Shown: positions 52,117 to 61,557, counted from the stretch's first letter. The stretch: DNA of 64,000 bases from Eubacterium sp. (GCA_017475235.1 JAFVGA010000006.1:1-64000); one strand, 5' to 3'. The notes: generated from the letters alone by a model not told the origin. Made by a program: numbers and translations.

Positions 52117-53838
52117 GTTTGATATATCTGGTGATATCACCATTGAATAGTTAGTGTGGTAGATGACAAATCCAGGCATTGCACCTGCAACTTTCTTTAC
52201 GTGTTTTTTTTGTATGTAATCTATCTCAACTTTATCTTGGTCGGCGCCGTTTGAGTAGTAGGCGGCTAAAGCTGCGGCTTCTTCAAAAGTTTTATCAGGA
52301 AGCTCTTGATTATTAGCTTTTACAATTACATGTGATCCAGGCATTCCCTTCGCGTGGAACCACCAATCATTACCTGTAGCAACTTTAAAAGTTAGTTCTT
52401 CGTTTTGAATATTATTTTTTCCAACAAACATATCAAATCCATCTGAAGAAACGTAGTGGAGTGGTTTGCTTTTTGTGGATTGTTTTTTCTTGTTGCGGAA
52501 ACTCTTCTTGATATAACCTGTCTCTCGAAGTTCTTCCTTAATAGCCTTTAAGTCATCTTCGCTAGTTGCGATATTTAATGCATGACTGATCGATTCTAAA
52601 TATTCAATCGACTGTTTTGTCTCTTTAGTTATATCAATCAAAGCATCATAAGTTCTTTTTAGTTTTGTATACTTGTTGAAATACTTCTTAGCATTTTCAA
52701 TTGGTGAAAGAGTAGGATCTAGTGGAATAGATACTTCTTCGCCAGAATAAAAGTCTGTCGTTTCATATTTCTTTGAGCCCGGTTCAATATCGTATCCATA
52801 AGTAGTTAAGATATCTCCATACACTTTAAACTTTTCTTTTTTCTCTGTATCTTTTAATTGCTTTAGTTGAATGTCATATTTTTTACTTTCGCGCTCAAGA
52901 GCAGTATTAATAATTTTTCTCAAATCAGTAGACTTTTGACGAATTCTATTTGAAGCATCTTTCTTATGGTAAAACTCATTAATAAGCTGACTTATAGAAT
53001 CAAAACTGACTGATTCTTGGTTTGTATAAGTCTCAAGAGGGAAAGCACAGTACTCATCCGGAACACCATCTTTCTCGTACATAATAGGATCAAACTTTTC
53101 ATCCTTAATCTTATTCACAAACTCATAGAAGTGAGTCCAAAGCAAATTTTTGTCACCATCTTCAAAGGTGTTGGCACCTCTAGCTGAGTCTAACTTTGTA
53201 TTGTCACATAACTCTTCTGCAATCAAAGGGCTGAAACCAGTGTAAGTAGTGTAGATTGCTTTAGATAAGTTAGTAGCTTTACCAAACACTGACTCAAAGA
53301 ATTCTTCTTTAGAAGTCTCCAAAGGATTCAATTTATCTCCAGTATTAGGGATGAAGTATTCTTTGCCTGGCATCACCTGACGTACAGAGCTCATCAATGA
53401 GTTGATGTGTTTGATGCTGTCTAATATATTGTTCTCGTCATCAGTGAAAATAATATTTGAATGTTTACCCATAAGCTCAACAATCAAATGTTTAAAGCAA
53501 ACATCACCAAGTTCATCTAAATGTCTGATCTTAAAGTCAATTATACGCTCCAAGCCTGGCTGAGAAATATCTTCAATAAAACCATTATTTATATGTTTTC
53601 TAAGCAACATACAAAAGTTAGGTGCCTTTAACGGGGACTGCTTGTTAGTATCGGTTAAATAAATGAGCGGAAGCGACGAATTTGCACTTATTTGCAACCT
53701 AAATTGACCATCATATGTCTTGATGGTTAGGATAAGCTCATCGCTTTCTGGCTGTGCAATTTTAGTTATGCGCCCTTGGCTTATTTTGCTTCTAAATTCG
53801 CTTGCCAAGGCGGCGACAGTACTTCCGTCAAATGCCAT
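52099..53838 (-). CDS. rqcH: RqcH/NFACT-family ribosome quality control factor
   Basis: 579 residues. NFACT-N domain at the start (MAFDGSTVAALASEF, GRITKIAQPESDELIL), HhH and coiled-coil middle, and the NFACT-R domain in the C-terminal quarter (FHAKGMPGSHVIVKA, AALAAYYSNGADQDKVEIDYIQKKHVKKVAGAMPGFV). It is the Rqc2 relative that adds Ala tails to nascent chains on stalled 50S subunits. Old annotations call the family fibronectin-binding proteins. AAGGGG precedes the ATG. Transcribed divergently from yicC. Confidence 0.96.
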   Translation of the reverse strand: MAFDGSTVAALASEFRSKISQGRITKIAQPESDELILTIKTYDGQFRLQISANSSLPLIYLTDTNKQSPLKAPNFCMLLRKHINNGFIEDISQPGLERIIDFKIRHLDELGDVCFKHLIVELMGKHSNIIFTDDENNILDSIKHINSLMSSVRQVMPGKEYFIPNTGDKLNPLETSKEEFFESVFGKATNLSKAIYTTYTGFSPLIAEELCDNTKLDSARGANTFEDGDKNLLWTHFYEFVNKIKDEKFDPIMYEKDGVPDEYCAFPLETYTNQESVSFDSISQLINEFYHKKDASNRIRQKSTDLRKIINTALERESKKYDIQLKQLKDTEKKEKFKVYGDILTTYGYDIEPGSKKYETTDFYSGEEVSIPLDPTLSPIENAKKYFNKYTKLKRTYDALIDITKETKQSIEYLESISHALNIATSEDDLKAIKEELRETGYIKKSFRNKKKQSTKSKPLHYVSSDGFDMFVGKNNIQNEELTFKVATGNDWWFHAKGMPGSHVIVKANNQELPDKTFEEAAALAAYYSNGADQDKVEIDYIQKKHVKKVAGAMPGFVIYHTNYSMVISPDISNIKKEG

Positions 53839-53901
53839 AAAAACCCCTTAATAATCGTCTTTTCGGACTAATTTTAGTATGTTTGCACCCCTAAGTCAAC
53901 C

Positions 53902-53930
53902 TTGACGGTATATGCATAAAATATTATAAT
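53902..53930 (+). promoter_or_regulatory. yicC operon promoter
   Basis: -35 TTGACG (53902-53907), 17-base spacer, -10 TATAAT (53925-53930). Confidence 0.85.
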
Positions 53931-53966
53931 ATTACGGAATATGTAAAGGCATAAAAGAGGGATTTT

Positions 53967-54845
53967 ATGATTAAAAGTATGACAGGATTTGGCAGATGTG
54001 CAGTTAACAGAGATGACAGAAAAGTCTCTGTTGAAATCAAGTCTGTAAACCATAGATATTTGGAACTAGGAGTTAAAATTCCTAGAAAACTATATTATTT
54101 AGACAATGACATTCGAAACCTTGCTAAAGAGTATGTTGAGCGTGGTAAGGTTGATGTTTTTGTGACTTACCAAAACTTGGGCGAGGGCGACGAAGACATT
54201 AGATACAATGCAACATTAGCAAAAGAGTACTTTGACGCGTACGCTCAGGCTAGCGAAGATCTCGGCATTGAGAATGATGTTAAGACAAGCTACATCATGA
54301 GAAGTCCTGACGTTATCACTATCGAGAGTGCTGAAGAGGATGAGGATGCTGTTAAAGAGATTGTGCTTGAGGCTTGCAGGGGTGCGTTTGAGAAGTTCGT
54401 TGAATCTCGTTCAAACGAGGGCGAGCGTCTAAAGAAAGATATTCTAGAAAAACTTGATAACATCAAAGAAAATGTTGATTTTATAGAAGAAAAAAGTCCA
54501 GTTATCGTGGAAGAATATAAAGAAAAGATTAACGAGAAGATCCAAGAGCTACTTGAGGATAATCAAATTGACGAATCAAGAATTGCTCAGGAAGTTACAA
54601 TGTTCGCCGACAAAGTTTGTGTGGACGAAGAGATTGTAAGATTGAAGAGCCACGTTAAAGCCATGATAGAGACTTTTGATCAAGAAGGTGTTGTTGGACG
54701 TAGACTTGACTTCATCACACAGGAGATGAACAGAGAGGCAAACACTACACTTTCAAAGACTACTGACAGCGAGATATCAGAAAGAGCAATTACGCTAAAG
54801 ACTGATATTGAAAAGGTTAGAGAACAAATTCAAAACATTGAATAG
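53967..54845 (+). CDS. YicC/YloC-family endoribonuclease
   Basis: 292 residues. Starts MIKSMTGFGR, followed by EIKSVNHRYLEL and the C-terminal SHVKAMIETFDQEGVVGRRLDFITQEMNREANTTLSKT, both diagnostic. E. coli YicC and B. subtilis YloC have endoribonuclease activity. AGAGGG precedes the ATG. In many Firmicutes remA lies between this gene and gmk; here gmk starts 9 bases after the stop. Confidence 0.95.
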   Translation: MIKSMTGFGRCAVNRDDRKVSVEIKSVNHRYLELGVKIPRKLYYLDNDIRNLAKEYVERGKVDVFVTYQNLGEGDEDIRYNATLAKEYFDAYAQASEDLGIENDVKTSYIMRSPDVITIESAEEDEDAVKEIVLEACRGAFEKFVESRSNEGERLKKDILEKLDNIKENVDFIEEKSPVIVEEYKEKINEKIQELLEDNQIDESRIAQEVTMFADKVCVDEEIVRLKSHVKAMIETFDQEGVVGRRLDFITQEMNREANTTLSKTTDSEISERAITLKTDIEKVREQIQNIE

Positions 54846-54854
54846 GATTTGATT

Positions 54855-55481
54855 ATGGATAAAGGCAAACTACTTATAATTTCAGGATTTTCCGGCGTGG
54901 GAAAAGGAACAATAGTTGAAAAGATGTTAGAGACTTTTGACAATTACAAAATCTCTATCTCATGCACAACTAGAGATCCAAGGCCTGCGGAGGAAGACGG
55001 AGTTCATTATCACTTCATAAGCAAAGATGAATTTGAGAAGATGATTGAGAATGATGAACTGTTAGAGCATGCAAAGTATGTTGATAATTACTATGGCACG
55101 CCGAAGAAGTTTGTGGACGAATGCTTAGATAAGGGTGAAAACGTAATTCTAGAAATCGAGTCTGAGGGCGCAAAGAAAGTTAAAGACAAAATGCCTGAAG
55201 CTATTATGATTTTCGTTTTACCACCTAGTGCAAAGCATTTGAAAGATAGATTGGTTGGCAGAGGTTCAGAAGATTCAGAAGCAATTGAGAAGCGTTTGCA
55301 GAAAGCTGTTCAAGAGACAGATGCTATGAAGCATTACGAATACTTTGTCGTGAACGACCAGATTGAATCGGCGGCCAAGACTATTGATGAAATTGTTAGT
55401 GATACTAATCCAGACTTACCAAGCGAGGATGAAGTATTAAATATAAAAAAAGATATAATTGATTTTTCGAAAGGAGAATAG
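54855..55481 (+). CDS. gmk: Guanylate kinase
   Basis: 208 residues from the ATG at 54855; a TTG at 54849 in the same frame is less likely. It phosphorylates GMP to GDP. P-loop SGFSGVGKGTIVEKML (usually SGPSGAGKGT), then CTTRDPRPAEEDGVHYHF and the GMP-binding YGTPKKFVDECL; the lid is GRGSEDSEAIEKRL. The ribosome site is weak (AGG, 8 bases upstream), so translation may depend on coupling with yicC. Confidence 0.96.
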   Translation: MDKGKLLIISGFSGVGKGTIVEKMLETFDNYKISISCTTRDPRPAEEDGVHYHFISKDEFEKMIENDELLEHAKYVDNYYGTPKKFVDECLDKGENVILEIESEGAKKVKDKMPEAIMIFVLPPSAKHLKDRLVGRGSEDSEAIEKRLQKAVQETDAMKHYEYFVVNDQIESAAKTIDEIVSDTNPDLPSEDEVLNIKKDIIDFSKGE

Positions 55482-55483
55482 AT

Positions 55484-55717
55484 ATGTTACATCCATCATA
55501 TACAGACTTAATGGAAATCGCGAACAGCGATGTGGAAGATGGCGAAACACCTGTAGTTCAGAGTAGATATTCTATCGTTATGGCTACAGCAAAGAGAGCT
55601 AGACAGTTAGTTAAAGGCGCAGATCCACTAGTTGATGATTACAACTATGACAAGCCACTATCAACAGCTGTAAAAGAGCTTTACGAAGGAAAACTAAAAA
55701 TTCAAGGTGACGAATAA
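55484..55717 (+). CDS. rpoZ: RNA polymerase omega subunit
   Basis: 77 residues. Omega signature MLHPSYTDLMEI, then SRYSIVMATAKRARQLVKGA and KPLSTAVKELYEGKL. It helps fold beta-prime in RNA polymerase. AAGGAG precedes the ATG; it starts 2 bases after gmk, the standard gmk-rpoZ pair. In many Firmicutes coaBC and priA follow; here rimO comes next. Confidence 0.95.
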   Translation: MLHPSYTDLMEIANSDVEDGETPVVQSRYSIVMATAKRARQLVKGADPLVDDYNYDKPLSTAVKELYEGKLKIQGDE

Positions 55718-55780
55718 GACTAGAATAGATTGTACGCAAAGTGCAATCTGTTTTAGTGTATAGAAATTTGAGGTATTAGT

Positions 55781-57118
55781 TTGAAAGTATTTTTAGTATC
55801 TTTAGGATGCGATAAAAACTTAGTCGATTCAGAACATATTTCTGGTATTTTGACGGGGGCTGGTTACACGTTTACGGACGATGAAACTCATGCTGACGTT
55901 ATAATAATTAACAGCTGTTGTTTTATTAACGACGCAAAAGAAGAAAGCATAAATACCATTTTTGAAATGGCTAAGTACAAAAAAGACAAATGTAAAGCTT
56001 TGGTTTTGGCAGGTTGTCTTGCACAGAGATACCATGAAGAAATAGAAGACGAAATACCTGAGATTGATATATGCGTAGGAACCACAGCCTTTGACGATAT
56101 CGCAAATGCTTTAGAAGAATTCTTCAAAGATAAACACAAGGTTGTGGACTTGGACGATATAAATTGTCCGGCAGGATTTAGCGCACCAAGAAACATTTCA
56201 ACTTTTGGAAGTTACGGCTATCTAAAGATTGCCGAGGGCTGCGATAAGCATTGTACATATTGCGTGATTCCAAAAGTTCGTGGGGATTTCAGAAGTGTTC
56301 CTATTGATAACGTGCTAGATGAAGCAAGGCAGATGGTTTCGCTTGGCGTGAAAGAGTTAATCTTGATTGCACAAGAGACCACAATGTATGGCGTTGATAT
56401 CTATGGAAAGAAGTCACTTCACATTTTGGCACACGAGCTTTCAAAGATTGAAGGTGTGAAGTGGATTAGAATTTTATATTGTTATCCAGAAGATATTTAT
56501 CCTGAACTAATCGATGAGATTAAAAATAACGAGAAAGTTTGTCATTATTTGGATTTACCAATTCAACATGCAAGTGATAGGATCTTGAAGTTGATGGGAC
56601 GACAGACTACTAAAGAAGAAATCTCTTCAAAGATAAATGCGTTACGAGATGCAGTTCCAGATATCGTTTTACGAACTACGCTTATTACTGGTTTCCCTGG
56701 TGAGAGTGAGGAAGACCATAAAGAAGTATTGGACTTCGTCGAAGACACCGGATTCGATAGACTTGGAGTGTTCACATACTCGCAGGAAGAAGGAACGCCT
56801 GCAGCCACAATGGATGGACAGATAGATGAAGACTTAAAGGTTCAGAGACGAAACGAGATAATGGAACTTCAGCAAGAAATCGTTTTCGACAAGAACGATA
56901 ATTTAGTGGGGCAAGAGTTTGAAGTTTTAATTGAAGGAAAGATTCCGATGGAAAATGCTTACATCGGTCGAACATATATGGATGCACCCGGAGTTGATTC
57001 AAACATCTTTGTTGTTACAGATGAGGAATTGATGAGCGGTGAATTTGTAAAAGTTTCTGTGACGGGAGCCAACGATTATGATTTGATTGGCGACTTAACA
57101 GAACGATTGGAGGACTAA
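55781..57118 (+). CDS. rimO: Ribosomal protein S12 methylthiotransferase
   Basis: 445 residues with a TTG start at 55781 (GAGGT 6 bases upstream). N-terminal UPF0004 domain with LVSLGCDKNLVDSE, radical-SAM domain with the CxxxCxxC cluster in AEGCDKHCTYCVIPKVRG (about 148-165), and a C-terminal TRAM domain. It converts an aspartate of S12 to its beta-methylthio form. pgsA begins immediately after its stop. The TTG start may limit output. Confidence 0.95.
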   Translation: MKVFLVSLGCDKNLVDSEHISGILTGAGYTFTDDETHADVIIINSCCFINDAKEESINTIFEMAKYKKDKCKALVLAGCLAQRYHEEIEDEIPEIDICVGTTAFDDIANALEEFFKDKHKVVDLDDINCPAGFSAPRNISTFGSYGYLKIAEGCDKHCTYCVIPKVRGDFRSVPIDNVLDEARQMVSLGVKELILIAQETTMYGVDIYGKKSLHILAHELSKIEGVKWIRILYCYPEDIYPELIDEIKNNEKVCHYLDLPIQHASDRILKLMGRQTTKEEISSKINALRDAVPDIVLRTTLITGFPGESEEDHKEVLDFVEDTGFDRLGVFTYSQEEGTPAATMDGQIDEDLKVQRRNEIMELQQEIVFDKNDNLVGQEFEVLIEGKIPMENAYIGRTYMDAPGVDSNIFVVTDEELMSGEFVKVSVTGANDYDLIGDLTERLED

Positions 57119-57724
57119 ATGAATTTACCAAATAAACTAACAGTATTTAGAACAATTTGCATTCCGTTCTTTGTATTCTTTTTGCTTGCAGATTTTGTTC
57201 CATGTAACTACTTGATTGCATTGATTGTATTTATCATTGCGAGTTTGACAGATCTTTTCGACGGAAAGATTGCAAGAAAGTACAACTTGGTAACAAACTT
57301 TGGAAAGTTTATGGATCCTTTGGCGGACAAACTTTTGGTTTGTGCCGCTTTGATAAGTTTGGATGCGTTGTTTGTTTCTAAAGGTTACGCAGGTAATGTT
57401 TGGTTTACTGTCAGTGTAATCATAATTATAAGTAGAGAATTATTTATCAGTGGATTCAGAATTCTAGCTGCAGATCAAAATGTTGTGCTAGCTGCTGGAT
57501 GGTGGGGCAAGGTTAAAACTGTCTTGCAGATGGTTATGACTATTGTGATGATAATCTATCTTCAAGCAAGTGATTGGATTAAAACATGCAATGTAAAAAT
57601 CCCGGCAAGTGTAATGTCAGGAGTAGGTATTTTCATTCAAGTATTAGTCGCAGCAACATTGTTCTTTACAGTGTTCTCTATGATTGATTACGTTATTAAG
57701 AATAAGGAAGTATTGAAGAATTAA
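57119..57724 (+). CDS. pgsA: CDP-diacylglycerol--glycerol-3-phosphate 3-phosphatidyltransferase
   Basis: 201 residues, multi-pass membrane. It forms phosphatidylglycerol phosphate. The CDP-alcohol phosphotransferase motif is complete: TDLFDGKIARKYNLVTNFGKFMDPLADKLL (D-x2-DG-x2-AR-x8-G-x3-D-x3-D). It starts directly after the rimO stop with GGAGG inside the rimO end. In many Firmicutes cinA and recA follow; here an aminotransferase and a secreted protein gene come before recA. Confidence 0.95.
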   Translation: MNLPNKLTVFRTICIPFFVFFLLADFVPCNYLIALIVFIIASLTDLFDGKIARKYNLVTNFGKFMDPLADKLLVCAALISLDALFVSKGYAGNVWFTVSVIIIISRELFISGFRILAADQNVVLAAGWWGKVKTVLQMVMTIVMIIYLQASDWIKTCNVKIPASVMSGVGIFIQVLVAATLFFTVFSMIDYVIKNKEVLKN

Positions 57725-57747
57725 TATAAAAAGATGTGAGGTTACAA

Positions 57748-59040
57748 ATGGGCGCTTATAAAAAGATGACTGATGATCAGTTACGCGAGGAATTGAAAAG
57801 TTTAAGAGAGGAGTACGACAAACTCTGCAAGTCAGGTTTAGACCTAGATATGTCTAGAGGTAAGCCGGGCCTTGATCAGATTGAGATTTCTATGGGAATC
57901 TTTGACGTGTTCACAAGTAAGTCAGATGTTGTTTCAGAGAACGGCTTTGACTGTAGAAACTATGGCCTTTTAGATGGACCACCTGAAGCAAAGAGAATGA
58001 TGGCTAGCATTATGAACACAACAGAGGACCATGTAATTGTTTATGGTAACTCAAGTTTGAATGTAATGTATGATCAAGTTTCTGAGTTTTATTCACACGG
58101 CGTGAATGGAATGACTCCTTGGTGCAAGTTAGACAAGGTTAAATGGCTTTGTCCAGTTCCAGGTTATGATAGACACTTTGCTATTACTGAGCACTTTGGA
58201 ATCGAAATGATTAATATTCCTATGAACGAAGATGGTCCAGATATGGATGCCATTGAGCAATTCGTAGAAAGAGATCCAAGCATCAAAGGTGTTTGGTGTG
58301 TTCCAATGTATTCAAATCCAGAAGGCGCTTCATATTCTGATGAAGTAGTTAGACGTTTTGCTAACCTTAAGCCTGCGGCAAAGGACTTTAGAATTTTCTG
58401 GGATAATGCTTACGCAGTTCATCACCTATATGATGAGCCAGAAAAGCAGGATAAGATTTTAGATATTTTAGAAGAGTGCGAGAAGGCTGGTAATCCAGAT
58501 ATGGCAATTGAGTTTGCATCCACATCAAAGATTACATTCCCTGGTTCAGGTATTGCAGCATTAGCATCATCTATTAATAATGTAAATCACATCCGTGATA
58601 GTTTAAAAATTCAAACAATCGGACATGATAAGATAAATATGTTAAGACACGTGAAGTTGTTCAAAGACCACGAGGGAATAAAAGAACATATGAGCAGACA
58701 TGCAGCATTGCTTCGTGATAAGTTCAATGCAGTATTAGATGTCTTTGACGAAGAATTAGCTCCATGCGAAATTGCAACATGGACTAAGCCAAGAGGTGGA
58801 TATTTTATTTCACTTCACGTTGAAAACAGCTGTGCAAAGAAGATTGTTAAGATGTGTAAAGAGGCCGGTATGGTTCTAACAGGAGCGGGAGCAACATTCC
58901 CATATCACATTGATCCGTATGATAGCAATATAAGAATTGCACCTTCTTATCCAACACCAGAAGAACTTAAGAAGGCTAGTCACGTTTTAGCAGTTTGTAC
59001 AAAGATTGCAACTATTGAGAAGGAAGGAATTAAGGTATGA
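57748..59040 (+). CDS. PLP-dependent aminotransferase, aspartate aminotransferase Ic type
   Basis: 430 residues from the ATG at 57748, with GTGAGGT upstream; a GTG at 57736 in frame overlaps that site. It resembles the group Ic aspartate aminotransferases (family PF12897), with MSRGKPGLDQIEIS, YGLLDGPPEAKRMM, YGNSSLNVMYDQVSEF, CPVPGYDRHF, MYSNPEGASYSD, FWDNAYAVHHLYD and the PLP Lys in FASTSKITFPGSGIA (near 253). The substrate is probably aspartate or a close relative. The last 4 bases (ATGA) overlap the start of the secreted-protein gene. Confidence 0.92.
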   Translation: MGAYKKMTDDQLREELKSLREEYDKLCKSGLDLDMSRGKPGLDQIEISMGIFDVFTSKSDVVSENGFDCRNYGLLDGPPEAKRMMASIMNTTEDHVIVYGNSSLNVMYDQVSEFYSHGVNGMTPWCKLDKVKWLCPVPGYDRHFAITEHFGIEMINIPMNEDGPDMDAIEQFVERDPSIKGVWCVPMYSNPEGASYSDEVVRRFANLKPAAKDFRIFWDNAYAVHHLYDEPEKQDKILDILEECEKAGNPDMAIEFASTSKITFPGSGIAALASSINNVNHIRDSLKIQTIGHDKINMLRHVKLFKDHEGIKEHMSRHAALLRDKFNAVLDVFDEELAPCEIATWTKPRGGYFISLHVENSCAKKIVKMCKEAGMVLTGAGATFPYHIDPYDSNIRIAPSYPTPEELKKASHVLAVCTKIATIEKEGIKV

Positions 59041-59711
59041 TTAAGAAAATCTCACTCTTTTTAGTGTTGGTTTTGATGACCATGTGCTTCTATAATCCCA
59101 CTGTTGTTGATGCCAAAATATATGAAACCGAGAAAAAACATATTGAAATAATATATCCACATTATGGGCATAGTGAAGCTACAATATATATTGATAATGC
59201 ACCTAAAGGTACTGAAATAAAAAACTTTAAAATCAAAAATACAAAAATTTGTTCGCTTGGTAAGAGAGGCATAGAAGTGAGCTCGGAATATAAAAAAGTA
59301 CATATAGATATGTTTTTTAAAAAGCCAGGCAAGACGAGTATTAAAGGTGATATCTATCATAACGGAAATTATGTTAAGACTTTTAAAACAAAAATTGTTA
59401 CATATAAATATAAGAATCCATTTAAAAAAGTTAAACTATATGGAAAAAATTATGCTAAAAAATTTAAGCATTTTTATGATTGTGAGTTAAAACCAAAAAG
59501 AGGAAAGAAGTCAAAGATTTCTGTAAAAGTAAAAAAAGGATGGAAATTTTTGGGTATTCGTGTGGATAATTTTGATAATGGTCTTAAAGAACAATATTTG
59601 GGTAACAATTCAACGATTAAATTTACCAAACGTGGTGAACAATGTGTTAATATTTGTTTACTGAATAAAAAGTACAATAACTGGGAATGGTATGAAATAT
59701 TTTTCTATTAA
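59037..59711 (+). CDS. Secreted Lys-rich protein of unknown function
   Basis: 224 residues with a signal peptide (about 1-26, cleavage after VVDA). The mature part is beta-rich and basic with many KK and aromatic residues (FKKPGKTSIKGDIYHNG, KVKKGWKFLGIRVDNF) and one possible Ig-like region. I recognise no family. It overlaps the aminotransferase gene by 4 bases, so is co-translated, and its base composition is more A+T-rich than its neighbours. recA's promoter lies within 5 bases of its stop. Confidence 0.72.
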   Translation: MIKKISLFLVLVLMTMCFYNPTVVDAKIYETEKKHIEIIYPHYGHSEATIYIDNAPKGTEIKNFKIKNTKICSLGKRGIEVSSEYKKVHIDMFFKKPGKTSIKGDIYHNGNYVKTFKTKIVTYKYKNPFKKVKLYGKNYAKKFKHFYDCELKPKRGKKSKISVKVKKGWKFLGIRVDNFDNGLKEQYLGNNSTIKFTKRGEQCVNICLLNKKYNNWEWYEIFFY

Positions 59712-59715
59712 ATAG

Positions 59716-59766
59716 TTGACATACTCCGAAAAATATTATAATATACATATAGCGAACAAATGTTCG
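59716..59766 (+). promoter_or_regulatory. recA promoter with LexA (SOS) box
   Basis: -35 TTGACA (59716-59721) and -10 TATAAT (59737-59742, 15-base spacer). A perfect Firmicutes LexA box CGAACAAATGTTCG (CGAAC-N4-GTTCG) lies at 59753-59766, just downstream of the -10, where LexA would block initiation. Confidence 0.88.
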
Positions 59767-59789
59767 ATTATATGGAGAAGGAGTTTTTT

Positions 59790-60848
59790 ATGAATAAAGA
59801 TGATAAAGTTAAGGCATTAGACGCCGCTATAGCGAAGATTGAGAAGGATCATGGTAAAGGTTCAATTATGAAATTAGGTGATTCAGCATCTAATATGAAC
59901 GTTGAAACAACACCTACAGGATCACTTAGTTTGGACGTTGCATTAGGTCAAGGCGGAATCCCAAAAGGACGTGTAGTTGAGATTTACGGCCCAGAATCAA
60001 GTGGTAAAACCACAGTGGCTCTTCATATGATTGCAGAGGTTCAAAAGCAAGGTGGCGTGGCAGGATTTGTTGATGCTGAGCATGCATTGGATCCAGTTTA
60101 TGCAAAAGCAATTGGTGTAGATATTGATAATCTATACATTTCACAGCCAGACTTTGGTGAACAAGCATTAGAGATTACTGAAACTATGGTTAGATCTGGT
60201 GCTGTAGATATTATTGTAGTTGACTCTGTGGCAGCATTGGTTCCTAAGTCAGAAATTGATGGCGATATGGGAGATTCTCATATGGGACAGCATGCTAGAC
60301 TTATGTCACAGGCTTTAAGAAAACTAACAGGTATTATTAATAAGACCGGATGTACATTAATATTTATCAACCAGTTGAGAGAAAAGATTGGTGTTATGTT
60401 TGGAAATCCAGAGACTACAACAGGTGGTCGTGCATTGAAATTCTACGCATCAGTTAGACTTGATGTTAGAAGAATCGAAACTCTAAAAAACCAAGGTGAA
60501 ATGATTGGTAACAGAGCTAGAGTTAAAGTTGTTAAGAATAAGATAGCTCCACCTTTCAAAGAAGCTGAGTTTGATATTATGTTTGGTAAAGGTATCTCTA
60601 AAGAGGGAGATATTCTTGATCTAGCTACTAACTGTGATGTGGTTCAAAAGAGTGGTTCATGGTATGCATATGATGGAGAAAAGATTGGCCAGGGTAGAGA
60701 AACTGCCAAGAAGTTCTTAGAGGAACATCCTGAGGTTATGGCAGAGATTGACGCTAAAGTACGTGAGCATTATTTCGCTAAAGAAGATGGTGAAGAGGCT
60801 CCAGCAGAAACTGATTCAGATGATGTTATTGCACCCGTAGAGGATTAA
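59790..60848 (+). CDS. recA: Recombinase RecA
   Basis: 352 residues from the ATG at 59790, with GGAGAAGGAG upstream; a longer frame from 59760 crosses the LexA box. Walker [15 protein letters not shown] (near 64), [60 protein letters not shown] and a short acidic C-terminus ([13 protein letters not shown]). It drives homologous recombination and LexA autocleavage. recX starts 1 base after the stop, so recA and recX are one unit. Confidence 0.98.
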   Translation: MNKDDKVKALDAAIAKIEKDHGKGSIMKLGDSASNMNVETTPTGSLSLDVALGQGGIPKGRVVEIYGPESSGKTTVALHMIAEVQKQGGVAGFVDAEHALDPVYAKAIGVDIDNLYISQPDFGEQALEITETMVRSGAVDIIVVDSVAALVPKSEIDGDMGDSHMGQHARLMSQALRKLTGIINKTGCTLIFINQLREKIGVMFGNPETTTGGRALKFYASVRLDVRRIETLKNQGEMIGNRARVKVVKNKIAPPFKEAEFDIMFGKGISKEGDILDLATNCDVVQKSGSWYAYDGEKIGQGRETAKKFLEEHPEVMAEIDAKVREHYFAKEDGEEAPAETDSDDVIAPVED

Positions 60849-60849
60849 T

Positions 60850-61452
60850 ATGTTAATTACTAAGTTAGAACCTTTTGGTTCTCGAGTAAAAATTTATATC
60901 AATAATGATTTCGCCTTTGTTTTATACAAAGGCGAAATTAGTAAGTACGGTCTAAAGGAAGGTCAGGAGATTCCTAGTAACACATACAGTGTTATTATGA
61001 ATAAGCTTTTTGACAGAGGAAAAGAACGTGCTCTTTATATGCTTGATAAGTCTTATAAGACTAAAAGATATATAATGGATAAACTAAAAGCTGGTCTTTA
61101 TCCAGAAAGCATTATAGATAAAGTTGTCGCTTTCTTAGAAGAAATAAACCTTATTAATGATTTAAGATATGCTGAAATGTATATTGATTATAAAAGAGCA
61201 ACTAAGAGTAAAAAACAGATAGTTCAGGATTTATATGTTAAAGGAGTAGATAAAAAGCTAATTGATCAAGCTTTTGAAGAGAGTGATTTCTCAGACACTG
61301 AATCTCTTAAGAAATATATTGAAAAAAGAAAGAATAAATACGATTTAAGTGACAGAAAAGACATCCAGAAGTTTTATTCATACCTTGTATCAAAGGGATA
61401 CTCATATGGAGACGTAAAAGACGCTCTAAAGGATTATATTGATGAAAACTAG
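60850..61452 (+). CDS. recX: RecA regulator RecX
   Basis: 200 residues. RecX signature of three tandem three-helix repeats (RALYMLDKSYKTKRYIMDKL; INDLRYAEMYIDYKRATKSKKQIVQDLYVKGVD; DRKDIQKFYSYLVSKGYSYGDVKDALKD). It blocks RecA filament growth. No separate ribosome site; the ATG is 1 base from the recA stop, so translation is coupled. A perfect 13-base hairpin lies within its first 30 codons. Confidence 0.93.
   Translation: MLITKLEPFGSRVKIYINNDFAFVLYKGEISKYGLKEGQEIPSNTYSVIMNKLFDRGKERALYMLDKSYKTKRYIMDKLKAGLYPESIIDKVVAFLEEINLINDLRYAEMYIDYKRATKSKKQIVQDLYVKGVDKKLIDQAFEESDFSDTESLKKYIEKRKNKYDLSDRKDIQKFYSYLVSKGYSYGDVKDALKDYIDEN
60908..60938 (+). promoter_or_regulatory. Perfect hairpin within the recX 5' coding region
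   Basis: ATTTCGCCTTTGT pairs with ACAAAGGCGAAAT (13 bases, 5-base loop TTTAT). It encodes residues of recX about 20-30 (FAFVLYKGEI). No U-tract follows, so it is not a classical terminator. Confidence 0.7.
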
Positions 61453-61481
61453 CTTAAAATCACTACATATTGTGAGCTAAC

Positions 61482-61510
61482 TTGACATAACATCTGACTA
61501 AAAGTATAAT
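61482..61510 (+). promoter_or_regulatory. rny promoter
   Basis: -35 TTGACA (61482-61487), 17-base spacer, -10 TATAAT (61505-61510). Confidence 0.88.
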
Positions 61511-61557
61511 TTTACTGTTGTATTTGTACAATGATAATTAAATAAGGAGGTGCTCCG

